This document shows positions 1 to 7,642 of a DNA stretch of 64,000 nt, piece by piece. Within the stretch, counting starts at the first letter, position 1. Each line of letters begins with the position of its first letter. The position numbers were made by a program, and so were the translations under genes. The notes beneath the pieces are model-generated. The model had not been told where the DNA came from. It was given only the letters and a program-made list of their open reading frames with translations, and made no database searches. Origin of the DNA: Agromyces salentinus (GTDB lineage Bacteria > Actinomycetota > Actinomycetes > Actinomycetales > Microbacteriaceae); the NCBI RefSeq assembly GCF_009749395.1, contig NZ_WBIR01000002.1:186001-250000 (forward strand), given 5' to 3'.

Positions 1-829
1 GCATCTGGAGTCGCTCCGCTGACGGTGACCCGGGCTCGGCGGTGTAGATGAGGAGGCTGAGGCCGTCTTCGGCGGTCACGGTGAGTTCTTCATAGAGCAA
101 GGTGAGCTCGCCGACGACGGGATGTTGGAAGCGTTTGGTGCCGGTGCCGTGGGTTCGGACGTCGTGTGCGGACCAGAGCCTGGCGAAGGTCTCGCTCCTG
201 GTGGTGAGTTCACCGACCAGGTCCTGCAGGCCGCGGTCATGTGGGTCTCGCCCAGCCTCGACGCGCATGATGCCGACGCACATCTGAGCGAAGAGCTCCC
301 AGTCGGGGTAGAAGTCACGGGATGCGGGGTCGAGGAACTGGAATCGTGCAAGGTTGGGCACCCTGCCGCTGGTGCCGATGACGGGTGAGTAGAACGCTGC
401 CCCTAGGGCGTTCGTGGCGATGAGGTTCTGGTGCCGGTCCCGGACGAATGCGGGTCCGCCGGTGATCGCGTCGAGCGTGCGTTGCAGACCGGCGCGGGCT
501 GGTTGCCGTACCGTCGCGCGCCGACGCGGACGACCGGAGGTCGGGATGCCATCGGCCGCCCGTGCGAGATCGAGCAGATGCATCCGCTCGGTCTCATCCA
601 GATGCAGTGCGCGCGCGAGTGCTTCCAGGACAGCTGCGGATGCGCCGGCGATGTCGCCGCGCTCCAGCTTCGCGTAGTACTCGACGCTGACGTCGGCCAG
701 CATCGCGACCTCGGCACGGCGCAGCCCGGCCACGCGCCGGTTCGCGCCGGCCGGGAGTCCGACCTCCGCGGGCGAGATGCGCGCGCGTCGTGACATGAGG
801 AACTCCCGCACCTCCGCCTTGTTGTCCAT
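1..829 (-). CDS. MmyB-type helix-turn-helix transcriptional regulator (3' end outside window)
   Basis: About 276 codons are visible, read leftwards from the ATG at 829 and still open at base 1. The N-terminal ~85 residues form an XRE-like helix-turn-helix (LRRAEVAMLADVSVEYYAKLE). It is followed by the ligand-binding domain seen in MmyB-like actinobacterial regulators (PAFVRDRHQNLIATNALGAA; later FYPDWELFAQ and RTHGTGTKRFQHP). Such proteins are DNA-binding regulators usually placed next to an oxidoreductase gene. Here the gene diverges from a lipoprotein/cupin/dehydrogenase operon across only about 90 bp, so it probably controls that operon and itself. The ligand is unknown. The extreme C-terminus cannot be judged because it is cut by the window edge. 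Confidence 0.88.
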   Translation of the reverse strand, partial: MDNKAEVREFLMSRRARISPAEVGLPAGANRRVAGLRRAEVAMLADVSVEYYAKLERGDIAGASAAVLEALARALHLDETERMHLLDLARAADGIPTSGRPRRRATVRQPARAGLQRTLDAITGGPAFVRDRHQNLIATNALGAAFYSPVIGTSGRVPNLARFQFLDPASRDFYPDWELFAQMCVGIMRVEAGRDPHDRGLQDLVGELTTRSETFARLWSAHDVRTHGTGTKRFQHPVVGELTLLYEELTVTAEDGLSLLIYTAEPGSPSAERLQM

Positions 830-840
830 GCACTCCACAG

Positions 841-852
841 TAGGACGGTCCG
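841..852. promoter_or_regulatory. Candidate operator between the MmyB-type regulator and the divergent operon
   Basis: GGACGGTCC at 843-851 is a GGAC-N-GTCC inverted repeat. It lies in the short divergent gap, 14 bp from the regulator's ATG and about 70 bp from the lipoprotein start. The position fits an autoregulatory operator. Assignment to this regulator is inference. Confidence 0.4.
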
Positions 853-918
853 TTCATAGGAGGGATGCACTGCCAGTACACCTTCCGCAAGGGACTCCCT
901 CGGCGGGAGTTCCGCGGC

Positions 919-1482
919 TTGACTTGGGACGTGACGATTCGACGTGCCTTCATTGCAGGACTGATTTCTCTGGCCGTGCTCCCCGCTCTTGCCGGGTGCA
1001 TGGCGAGCGAAGAGGCTCCGTCGACCGAACGCGCTCGCCCCTCCTCGGCAGCCCCCACACCCTCATCCGCTGCACCCGCGTCCTCCACGCCTGCAGCCTC
1101 ACCGACGGGAGAACCGATGCCCGACACGCCCGGTACCGCGATCACGATGACGATCGATGGTCACGTCACCACCGTGACATTGCACGACAATCCGGCCGCG
1201 AACGCCCTCGTCGAGCAGCTCCCGCTGACGCTGACCTTCGACGACTTCAACGGCGTCGAGAAAACCGCCCGACTCCCTTCCCCGCTCTCGATGGAAGGGA
1301 TGCCCGAAGGCGCCGACCCGGAGATCGGCGACATCGGGTTCTGGGCTCCCGGCGGCGACCTCGTCCTCTACTACGGCGACGTCGGGTACTGGAACGGGAT
1401 CGCCCGCCTCGGCACCTTCGACGACGTCGACGCCATCGCGACCCGGACCGAGCCGTTCACCGTCACCATCGCCACCCAGTAA
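919..1482 (+). CDS. Cyclophilin-like-fold lipoprotein
   Basis: This is an exported lipoprotein. A short basic n-region (TIRR), a hydrophobic core and the lipobox LAGC are followed by a Ser/Thr/Pro/Ala-rich linker. A C-terminal domain of about 115 residues then carries LPLTLTFDDFNG, IGFWAPGGDLVLYY and W-GIARLG. That pattern matches the bacterial cyclophilin-like (DUF/cyclophil_like) domain often found with flavin or aldo-keto reductases. The start is uncertain: TTG at 919 has GGGAG nine bases upstream, GTG at 931 gives a tidier signal peptide, and ATG at 865 directly abuts its only Shine-Dalgarno-like stretch. It is first in an operon with the cupin and the dehydrogenase. Its biochemical role is unknown. 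Confidence 0.72.
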   Translation: MTWDVTIRRAFIAGLISLAVLPALAGCMASEEAPSTERARPSSAAPTPSSAAPASSTPAASPTGEPMPDTPGTAITMTIDGHVTTVTLHDNPAANALVEQLPLTLTFDDFNGVEKTARLPSPLSMEGMPEGADPEIGDIGFWAPGGDLVLYYGDVGYWNGIARLGTFDDVDAIATRTEPFTVTIATQ

Positions 1483-1501
1483 CTCGAGAAAGGACCGAAC
1501 C

Positions 1502-1900
1502 ATGCACATCCTCCCCACCACTCCCACGGTGAAGAACCCCCCGGAATGGTTCACCGGCGACGTCTGGCTCGACCAGGTCATCTCCCCGCAGGACGACGGG
1601 CAGCGGCTGAGCGCGGGCCTGGTCCGGTTCAGCCCGGGCGCCCGCACCGCATGGCATTCGCACCCGCTGGGCCAGACGCTTCGCATCATGGAAGGCACCG
1701 CGCTCGTCCAAGCCCGCGGCGGCGACGTGATCGAAGTCCATGCCGGCCAGACCGTGTACACGCCGCCAGGCGAGGAACACTGGCATGGCGCCGCCCCCGA
1801 CAGCTTCATGACCCACCTCGCCCTCTGGGAAACGCCCGAGGGCGATGACAGCGCCCACTGGGGTGCACACGTGACCGACGCCGAGTACGACAGCCACTGA
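1502..1900 (+). CDS. Single-domain cupin protein
   Basis: This 132-residue protein folds as one small beta-barrel cupin. Motif 1 is WHSHPLGQTLRIMEG with metal-ligand candidates His52, His54 and Gln58. Motif 2 is TPPGEEHWHGA with His93. The length and sequence resemble the small cupins annotated as (R)-mandelonitrile lyase-like or carboxymuconolactone-associated, but the substrate cannot be read from the sequence. A good AAAGGA ribosome site precedes the ATG, and the same AAAGGACCG string precedes the next gene. It lies 19 bp after the lipoprotein gene and 39 bp before the dehydrogenase gene, so the three are probably co-transcribed. Confidence 0.85.
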   Translation: MHILPTTPTVKNPPEWFTGDVWLDQVISPQDDGQRLSAGLVRFSPGARTAWHSHPLGQTLRIMEGTALVQARGGDVIEVHAGQTVYTPPGEEHWHGAAPDSFMTHLALWETPEGDDSAHWGAHVTDAEYDSH

Positions 1901-1939
1901 ACGAAGTCCGCGGCTGAGCCGCAGAAGAAAGGACCGCTC

Positions 1940-2974
1940 ATGCGAGCAACCCTGATGTACACCGCCGGCGACGTCCGAGTCGAAGACGTCCCCGAACCCA
2001 CCATCCAGGAACCGACCGACGCCATCATCCGCGTCACCTACGCCTGCGTATGCGGATCGGACCTGCACCCCTACCACTCGCTCGAGGAGACGCTAGAAGG
2101 GCGCCGCATGGGGCATGAGGCGATCGGCGTCGTCGAACAGATCGGCTCGGATGTCGCACGCCTGTCCGTCGGCGACACCGTGATCGTGCCGTTCGCCTGG
2201 TCCGACAACACCTGCTCATTCTGCCGAGACGGCATCACGACGTCCTGTGTGCACGGTGGATTCTTCGACGGAGCCGCGTCAGCGACACAGGCGGAGAAGC
2301 TGCGCGTCCCGCAGGCGGACGGCACCGCGGTCGTCATCCCGGCAGGCACCGACGAGGCGTTGATGCCGTCGCTGCTGACCCTCTCGGACGTCTACCTCAC
2401 CGGGTACCACGCCGCACACAAAGGCAGGGTCGAGCCCGGGAAGACCGTCGTCGTCATCGGCGACGGAGCCGTCGGCCTGTCGGCAGTACTCGCCTCGAAG
2501 CAACTCGGCGCGGAAACGATCATCCTCATGGGCCGCCACGAAGACCGCACGAACCTCGGTCGAGACTTCGGCGCCACCCACATCGTCCCCGAGCGCGGCG
2601 AGGAAGGGATCGCGAAGGTCCTGGACATCACCGGCGGCGAAGGTGCGCACGTGGTGCTCGAAGCCGTCGGACACATGCCCGCCTACGAACAGGCCTACGG
2701 CATCGTCCGCCCCGGAGGAACGATCTCACGTGTCGGCGTACCGCAGTACGAAGAAGCACCCGTCGGTTTCGCATCCCTCTTCGGGAAGAATGCGACGCTG
2801 ACGGGCGGGCCGGCAACGGTTCGCGCGTACCTCGAGGCAGCGCTACCGCAGGTCCTTGATGGAACGATCGACCCCGGGCGGGTGTTCGATCGCGAGCTTC
2901 CCCTGGATGAGATTGCCGAGGCCTATCGGCTCATGGACTCCCGCGAAGCGCTCAAGGTGCTCATCCGACCGTAG
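1940..2974 (+). CDS. Zinc-dependent alcohol dehydrogenase (MDR family)
   Basis: This 344-residue medium-chain dehydrogenase/reductase has the expected catalytic-zinc elements Cys38 (CVCGSD) and His59-Glu60 (GHE), followed by a Rossmann fold with the GDGAVGL nucleotide loop. It should oxidise alcohols or reduce aldehydes with NAD(P). The structural-zinc lobe has Cys92, Cys95 and Cys103, but the first canonical ligand position is Asp89 (SDNTCSFC), as in some atypical subfamilies. AAAGGA precedes the ATG. It is the last gene of the regulator-linked operon. With a cupin and a cyclophilin-like lipoprotein beside it, a role in detoxifying reactive aldehydes or quinones is possible but inferred. Confidence 0.9.
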   Translation: MRATLMYTAGDVRVEDVPEPTIQEPTDAIIRVTYACVCGSDLHPYHSLEETLEGRRMGHEAIGVVEQIGSDVARLSVGDTVIVPFAWSDNTCSFCRDGITTSCVHGGFFDGAASATQAEKLRVPQADGTAVVIPAGTDEALMPSLLTLSDVYLTGYHAAHKGRVEPGKTVVVIGDGAVGLSAVLASKQLGAETIILMGRHEDRTNLGRDFGATHIVPERGEEGIAKVLDITGGEGAHVVLEAVGHMPAYEQAYGIVRPGGTISRVGVPQYEEAPVGFASLFGKNATLTGGPATVRAYLEAALPQVLDGTIDPGRVFDRELPLDEIAEAYRLMDSREALKVLIRP

Positions 2975-2991
2975 GGATCAGCCAGCACGCT

Positions 2992-3030
2992 GGCCGGACC
3001 CTCGAACGCAGATGCGCCGAGGGCCGGGCC
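2992..3030 (+). terminator. Hairpin after the dehydrogenase gene
   Basis: Eighteen bases after the stop codon, GGCCGGACCCTCG (2992-3004) can pair with CGAGGGCCGGGCC (3018-3030), with one bulge. There is no T-run, so it may act weakly as a terminator or only as an mRNA 3' stabiliser. Confidence 0.45.
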
Positions 3031-3051
3031 GTGGTCCGTTCTCGGCGTGAC

Positions 3052-3138
3052 TCACGGACGCATCCTGAGTCCGCCATCGACCGAGATCGACGGCCCCTGG
3101 ATCCAGGCGTCGACCTCGGAGAGCGGGCGGACGATGCG
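3052..3138 (-). pseudogene. 3' remnant of a short-chain dehydrogenase/reductase gene
   Basis: Read leftwards, the last 28 codons before a TGA give RIVRPLSEVDAWIQG followed by PSISVDGGLRMRP. That is the characteristic C-terminal end of classical SDR oxidoreductases (W-x-x-G then S-V-D-G-G). Upstream of it (higher coordinates) the frame turns into unrelated sequence with no Rossmann GxxxGxG motif, no YxxxK motif and no start with a ribosome site before the tRNA gene. The rest of the gene has therefore been deleted. MmyB-type regulators are commonly paired with SDR genes, so this is probably a broken former member of the neighbouring cluster. A very short functional peptide is unlikely. Confidence 0.65.
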
Positions 3139-3254
3139 ACTGGACGAAGCTGCTCTCCGAGCTGGCGTCGTCACAAGTGTGGTCAGAGCGTGGTCACTTC
3201 AGCCTGTTGAGTGACGTCCAAAATGAACCAGCGATGTCCGGATTACTGAGGTTG

Positions 3255-3328
3255 TAGGGCGGACGGGACTTGAACCCGTGACCGATGGATTATGAGTCCA
3301 CTGCTCTAACCGGCTGAGCTACCGCCCC
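3255..3328 (-). tRNA. tRNA with CAT anticodon (elongator Met, or Ile2)
   Basis: The 74-nt cloverleaf reads leftwards. The acceptor stem is GGGGCGG/CCGCCCT with a G1-U72 wobble and discriminator A. The D-arm is GCTCAGCCGGTTAGAGC, the anticodon stem GTGGA/TCCAT surrounds loop CTCATAA, and the T-arm contains GGTTCAAGTCC. The anticodon stem lacks the three G-C pairs of initiator tRNA, so this is an elongator. Methionine is likeliest, but lysidine-modified tRNA-Ile2 has the same anticodon and cannot be excluded. CCA is not encoded. It stands at the border between the accessory cluster and core genes. Confidence 0.92.
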
Positions 3329-3338
3329 TCGAGCGATG

Positions 3339-4595
3339 TCAGTCGGGCAGTATGACCGGCATCGACTCGGTGACCGGATCGGTCACGCGTTCACCACGAT
3401 ACAGACTCTCGAACGTGTCGAGCGTGCGGGTGATGTCGTGGGCCTTGATGAACTTCGCGGATGCCGCCTTCAGGGCGTTGTACTCCTCGGGCGACGCCTC
3501 GAGCACGGTGCGGAGCTTCGCCGCGAGGTCTTCGGAGTTGCCGGGCTCGAAGAGGTAGCCATTCTCGCCGTCATGCACGAGGTGCGGGAGCGCCATGGCA
3601 TTGGCGGCCACGACGGGCAACGCCGAGGCCATGGCCTCCATGGTGACGATGCTCTGGAGCTCGGCGATCGAGGGCATGGCGAGCACGCTGGCGCGGTGGT
3701 AAGCCTCGCGCAGTTCCTCGTCGGTGACATAGCCGGTGAAGGTCACCCGGTCGGCGATGCCGAGCTCGGTCGCCAGGTTCTCGAGGTTGCGCTTCTGGTC
3801 GCCGCCGCCGACGATCTCGACCTTGGCGTCGAGTTCGGCCGGGAGCAGGGTGACGGCCCGCAGGAGCACGTCGATCTGCTTCTCGCCCGTGACGCGGCCC
3901 ACGAAGATGATGCGGTTCTCGGTGCGCGGCTCCCAGTTCGGCGAGTACTTGTGCGCATCGATGCCGCAGGAGATGGCGTGCACGCCGGCCAGGCCGGTGT
4001 GCTTCTCGAGGAACTGCGCGGCCTTCAGGGTCGGCGTCGTCACCGCTTCGGCGCGGCCGAACGTCCGGCCGGCCGCCTTCCAGGCGAGCCCGACGGCCCA
4101 TTCCTGCCAGGCCTTGGGCAGCAGGGTGAACTCGAGCATGTTCTCGGGCATGAAGTGGTTCGTGCCCACGATGCGGATGCCGCGCTTCGCGGCCTCGACC
4201 GACAGGCCGCGGCCCACGATGATGTGCGACTGGAAGTGCACCACGTCGGGCTTGACGGCGTCGATGATGCGGGCGCTGTTCTGCTTGATGCGCCACGGCA
4301 GCGCGAAGCGCAGCCAGTCGTGCGGGTACCAGCGCCAGCTTCGCAGGCGATGGGCGGTGATCTCCTGGCCCTCGTGCACCTCGGCCCAGGTGCCGTGCTT
4401 GCGGTTGGCGGCGGGCGCGACGACGTGCACCTCGTGGCCGCGCTCGACGAGGCCGGCCGCGAGTCGCTCGGCGAATCGCGCAGCCCCGTTGACGTCGGGG
4501 GCGAAGGTGTCGGCGCCGATCAGGATGCGGAGCGGACGCTCCGACGCTGCGCGGTCGGCGGCATTTGCGGATGTCGCGCCGTGAGTGTCAGACAC
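3339..4595 (-). CDS. GT4-family glycosyltransferase (probable alpha-mannosyltransferase)
   Basis: This 418-residue cytoplasmic or membrane-associated glycosyltransferase has a GT-B fold. The N-terminal acceptor domain starts ILIGADTFAPDVNGAARFAERLA. The C-terminal nucleotide-sugar domain contains RIIFVGRVTGEKQIDVLL and the E-x7-E region PSIAELQSIVTMEAM. The overall pattern resembles actinobacterial GDP-mannose-dependent transferases of the PimB/MgtA group that build glycolipids or lipoglycans, but the donor and acceptor are not proven. Translation begins at GTG 4595. It is followed 10 bp later by the tRNA gene, and 139 bp separates it from the upstream transporter gene, so it is probably transcribed alone. 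Confidence 0.85.
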   Translation of the reverse strand: MSDTHGATSANAADRAASERPLRILIGADTFAPDVNGAARFAERLAAGLVERGHEVHVVAPAANRKHGTWAEVHEGQEITAHRLRSWRWYPHDWLRFALPWRIKQNSARIIDAVKPDVVHFQSHIIVGRGLSVEAAKRGIRIVGTNHFMPENMLEFTLLPKAWQEWAVGLAWKAAGRTFGRAEAVTTPTLKAAQFLEKHTGLAGVHAISCGIDAHKYSPNWEPRTENRIIFVGRVTGEKQIDVLLRAVTLLPAELDAKVEIVGGGDQKRNLENLATELGIADRVTFTGYVTDEELREAYHRASVLAMPSIAELQSIVTMEAMASALPVVAANAMALPHLVHDGENGYLFEPGNSEDLAAKLRTVLEASPEEYNALKAASAKFIKAHDITRTLDTFESLYRGERVTDPVTESMPVILPD

Positions 4596-4734
4596 GTGGA
4601 GAAGTTCCTCACAATTCCGGGGCGGCCGATTCGGCCGATCTCGCCACAGCGCAGGGATGTTCGCGGGCGATGAGTTCGAAGATAGTCTACGCAGTCCGCT
4701 CCGCGAGCGGCTTCACGGGCATGTCGCGGAGCGG

Positions 4735-5652
4735 TCAGAGCCTGGTCTGGGGGTGGTTGCGGGCGAGCAGGAACACGCCCCACACCGCGATCGCCCCGGC
4801 GATCACGAACGTCACGTTCGCGAAGAGCCCCGCCTGGGATGCCTCGCCGAGCACGACGATGCCGATGAGCACCGCGACGATCGGGTCGACGACGGTGAGG
4901 CCGGCGATCACGAGGTCGGGCGGACCCGACGCGTAGGCGTTCTGCACGAAGTAGGCGCCGAGCGCCGTCGCGGCGAGCAGGCCGATCACGCAGGTGAACG
5001 TCAACCACTCGAACTCGCCCTGCTGGACGCGACCGATCACGACCTTGGCGAGGGTGGCGACGAAGCCGTACAGGATGCCGGCCATGATCACGTAGAACAC
5101 GGCCCGGATGCGACTGCGGAAGAACCAGAACGCGAGCCCCGCGGCGATGAGGACCACGGCGAGCAGCGAGAGGATGACGATCAGTTGGCGCTCGGTCACG
5201 GGCTTGTCGACGGCCGTGAAGGCGGCCACGCCGACGAAGAGGAATACGCCGCCGACGCACATCACGATCGCGGTGATCGACTTGGAGTTGAGCTTGACCT
5301 TGTTGACCCGCGAGTTCAGGATCGACGTGATCACGAGGGCGATCGCCCCGAGGGGCTGCACCACGATGATCGGCGCGAAGTACAGGCTGGAGAGCTGGAA
5401 CACGATCGCGAGCCCGAGCATGACCGTGCCGATGACCCAGGACGGGCGGGACAGCAGCAGCCACAGCTGGCCGACGCCGAGCCCCTTGCCGAGCGAGTCG
5501 CTCGTGTGCGCCTCGACCTTGGTGACGCCCCGATGCTGGAACTGCGCGCCGAGCGACAGGAAGACCGCGCCGACCAGCGCGAGCGGAATCCCGATGAACT
5601 GCGTCGGGTCGAGGGCGATCTGATCGGTCAGCTCGCTGAGGTCTGGATCCAC
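4735..5652 (-). CDS. DMT-superfamily (NIPA-like) multidrug/metal transporter
   Basis: This integral membrane protein of 305 residues has about nine or ten hydrophobic helices. Examples are IGIPLALVGAVFLSLGAQF at residues 19-37, the ILSLLAVVLIAAGLAFWFF segment, and a C-terminal VLIGIVVLGE before a basic tail. The duplicated architecture and the ...AFVGxxLGE-like end (here IVVLGEASQAGLFAN) place it in the drug/metabolite transporter superfamily, closest in look to NIPA/EamA-type actinobacterial proteins. The substrate is unknown. It is divergent from peptide deformylase across 39 bp, so the two promoters must overlap in that short gap. Confidence 0.82.
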   Translation of the reverse strand: MDPDLSELTDQIALDPTQFIGIPLALVGAVFLSLGAQFQHRGVTKVEAHTSDSLGKGLGVGQLWLLLSRPSWVIGTVMLGLAIVFQLSSLYFAPIIVVQPLGAIALVITSILNSRVNKVKLNSKSITAIVMCVGGVFLFVGVAAFTAVDKPVTERQLIVILSLLAVVLIAAGLAFWFFRSRIRAVFYVIMAGILYGFVATLAKVVIGRVQQGEFEWLTFTCVIGLLAATALGAYFVQNAYASGPPDLVIAGLTVVDPIVAVLIGIVVLGEASQAGLFANVTFVIAGAIAVWGVFLLARNHPQTRL

Positions 5653-5691
5653 GCATCGACCCTATCGTCTGGGCGCCGATATCCTTGGCGA

Positions 5692-6258
5692 ATGGCCGTG
5701 CTTCCCATTCGCATCACCGGTGATCCGGTGCTCCACTCCCCCGCCCTCCCCGTCGAGACCATCGACGACGGCGTCCGCGAACTGGTGCACGACATGTTCG
5801 AGACCATGGATGCAGCGCCGGGCGTCGGCCTGGCGGGGCCGCAGGTCGGCGTGGCGCTGCGCCTGTTCACGTTCGGCTGGACCGACGAGTCCGAGCGCCA
5901 GTGGCGCGGCGTGGCGATCAACCCCGAGCTGTGGGTCACCCCGGCCGTTCCCGGCCATCCCGACCCCGACCTCGAGTCCGAGGGCTGCCTCTCGTTCCCT
6001 GGCGAGCGGTTCCCGCTCCGCCGCGCCGAGCGCGCGCTGCTGCGTGCGACCGACCTCGACGGCAAGCCCTTCGAGATCGAGGCCGAGGGCTGGCTCGCTC
6101 GCATCTTCCAGCACGAGTTCGACCACCTCGACGGCACGCTCTACACCGACCGGCTCACCGATCGCGAGCAGCGCATCGTCGCGAAGATCTGCCGCAAGGT
6201 CGGCTGGGGCGAACCCGGCGTCTCGTGGATGCCGGGCGTCGACGACCTCGAGGCCTGA
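5692..6258 (+). CDS. def: Peptide deformylase
   Basis: This enzyme removes the N-formyl group from nascent proteins in the cytoplasm. All three signature motifs are intact in the 188 residues: motif 1 GVGLAGPQ (44-51, the GxGxAAPQ box), motif 2 EGCLS with metal ligand Cys99, and motif 3 HEFDH (141-145) with two His ligands and the catalytic Glu. The ATG at 5692 was chosen because it gives the canonical MAVLPIRITGDPVLH start. The same frame is open far upstream, but that part is antisense to the transporter gene. The length is typical of actinobacterial type I/III enzymes. It stands alone, divergent from the DMT transporter and convergent with azlD. Confidence 0.95.
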   Translation: MAVLPIRITGDPVLHSPALPVETIDDGVRELVHDMFETMDAAPGVGLAGPQVGVALRLFTFGWTDESERQWRGVAINPELWVTPAVPGHPDPDLESEGCLSFPGERFPLRRAERALLRATDLDGKPFEIEAEGWLARIFQHEFDHLDGTLYTDRLTDREQRIVAKICRKVGWGEPGVSWMPGVDDLEA

Positions 6259-6337
6259 GGCGCCCGCTGGGCGCCTGCCGAGACCACCGGTCCGCACGGC
6301 GATGCGGGACGCCCATCGGCCGCAGGGCGGCATCCGC

Positions 6338-6643
6338 TCAGGTGAAGGCGCGGATGCCGGCGGCGACGGCCGCAGCCGCGATGACCACGATGACGAACGG
6401 AACGCGCAGCGCATAGAGCGCCGCCGCGACGATGACCGCGGGGACGCGCGCGTCGAGCACGATCGCCTGCCCGGCGCCGAGGGTCTGCACGACGATGAGG
6501 GCCGAGAGCAGCGCGACGGTCAGCAGGTCGGCGATGCGCGCTGGGCGCTCCCGCTCGAGGAATCCGGCGGGCACGACGTAGCCGCCGAGCTTCAGGGCGA
6601 GGGTCGCCGCGGTCGCGATGAGGATGACGTGCCAGGTGGTCAC
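6338..6643 (-). CDS. azlD: AzlD-family branched-chain amino-acid exporter small subunit
   Basis: This 101-residue membrane protein has about four hydrophobic segments (VILIATAATLALKLGGY, the LLTVALLSALIVVQTL run, AVIVAAALYALRVPFV and a final Val/Ala-rich helix). AzlD is the small partner of AzlC in export of branched-chain amino acids. The GTG start at 6643 has an excellent AAGGAGG five bases upstream. It overlaps the azlC stop by four bases (GTGA), which indicates translational coupling. The size and the gene order azlC-azlD match the family exactly. Confidence 0.92.
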   Translation of the reverse strand: MTTWHVILIATAATLALKLGGYVVPAGFLERERPARIADLLTVALLSALIVVQTLGAGQAIVLDARVPAVIVAAALYALRVPFVIVVIAAAAVAAGIRAFT

Positions 6644-7347
6644 GATGCCTCCTTGCGGTCGAACCAGTCGAACCAGCCGATGAGGAGGGCGACGGATGCC
6701 GCGACGAGCACAGGCAGGCCGGGGACGAGCACCGGCGTGGCCAGCGCCGCGACCACGGCGGCGCCGACCGCCACGGCGCCCGCCTGCACGCGCTTGAGCC
6801 GCGGCCACAGCAGGCCGAGGAAGGCGGCCGCGGCAGCCGCGTCGAGCCCCCACGCGCGCGTGTCGCCGAGCGCGTCGCCGATGAGGGCGCCGATCAGCGT
6901 CGTGAGGTTCCAGCCGACGAACACGACGGTGCCGGTCAGCCAGAAGCCGAGCCTCGCCGAGCGGTCGTCGGATTGGGCGAGCGCGACGGCGGTCGACTCG
7001 TCGATCGTGATCCACGCGGCCGCGACGCGCTTCACGGGACCGCCACGGTCGACGAGCGGCTTCATGCGCATGCCGTAGACGACGTTGCGCACGCCGAGGA
7101 GGGCGGCCGCGGCGATGGCCGGTCCGGCGGCCGCCGGCCCGCCGCCCGCGAGCACCCCGATGAGGGCGAACTGGGACCCGCCCGTGAACATCACGAGGCT
7201 GAGGAACATGGTCTGCCACACGTCGAGACCGGACGCGACGGACAGCGCGCCGAACGAGATGCCGTACGCGGCCGTCGCGAGCCCGACGGAGAGCGAGTCC
7301 CGGAGCGCGGCCCGGCGGCCGGGATCGGCTTCGGTCACCTCGTCCAT
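6640..7347 (-). CDS. azlC: AzlC-family branched-chain amino-acid exporter large subunit
   Basis: This 235-residue inner-membrane protein belongs to the AzlC/YgaZ family. Its N-terminal part has SVGLATAAYGISFGALSV, then FTGGSQFALIGVL (family hallmark GGSQFA) and GVRNVVYGMRMKPLV. Four or more further helices end in LLIGWFDWFDRK. With AzlD it exports branched-chain amino acids. The ATG at 7347 (MDEVTEAD) was chosen. The open frame continues upstream only through the terminator and the tRNA gene, so earlier starts are not credible. GAGGGG lies just before the ATG. The pair is followed by def in the opposite direction. Confidence 0.92.
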   Translation of the reverse strand: MDEVTEADPGRRAALRDSLSVGLATAAYGISFGALSVASGLDVWQTMFLSLVMFTGGSQFALIGVLAGGGPAAAGPAIAAAALLGVRNVVYGMRMKPLVDRGGPVKRVAAAWITIDESTAVALAQSDDRSARLGFWLTGTVVFVGWNLTTLIGALIGDALGDTRAWGLDAAAAAAFLGLLWPRLKRVQAGAVAVGAAVVAALATPVLVPGLPVLVAASVALLIGWFDWFDRKEAS

Positions 7348-7379
7348 GTGCCCCTCGGTCTCGCCGCCACCGTTGCAGA

Positions 7380-7410
7380 AAGCCCCGCATCCGTGACGGA
7401 TGCGGGGCTT
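7380..7410 (-). terminator. Strong hairpin between tRNA-Asn and azlC
   Basis: A near-perfect 14-bp stem (AAGCCCCGCATCCG / CGGATGCGGGGCTT) closes a 3-nt loop. It lies 7 bp after the 3' end of the tRNA-Asn gene and before azlC, so it should end the tRNA transcript. Confidence 0.75.
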
Positions 7411-7416
7411 CGATTG

Positions 7417-7489
7417 CTCCCCCACTTGGACTCGAACCAAGAACCTATCGGTTAACAGCCGATTGCTCTGCCAATTGAGCTATGGAGGA
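7417..7489 (-). tRNA. tRNA-Asn (GTT anticodon)
   Basis: The 73-nt cloverleaf has acceptor stem TCCTCCA/TGGGGGA with discriminator G, D-arm GCTCAATTGGCAGAGC, and anticodon loop CTGTTAA (anticodon GTT) within stem TCGG/CCGA. The T-arm is CTTGG-TTCGAGT-CCAAG. CCA is not encoded. It decodes AAC/AAU. A strong terminator follows at once. Confidence 0.96.
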
Positions 7490-7642
7490 TCATGCGTGTT
7501 GCAGCGAGATTCACTCTAGCAAAACGCGGGCGTCTGACCAATTCGAGCGACCCTCGACAAACACCTGGCCGCGGCGCCGTGGAGGACGCCCCGACCAGAT
7601 GCGATTTCAGGATACCGACGGCACCTGAACGAGAGCCGGACG

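Noticed and set aside
3255..3328. Initiator tRNA-fMet
   Set aside because: The anticodon stem lacks the three consecutive G-C pairs. The 1-72 pair is a G-U wobble rather than the initiator C-A mismatch.
4585..5691. Long plus-strand open frame joined to def, rich in Asp, Glu, His and Arg
   Set aside because: It is antisense to the DMT transporter gene, has GC-skew composition rather than protein-like motifs, and def has a proper start at 5692.
5692..6258. Possible defence or mobile island around def/azl between two tRNA genes
   Set aside because: The genes between the tRNAs are ordinary core or transport functions with uniform composition, and no integrase, transposase or tRNA-end duplication was seen.
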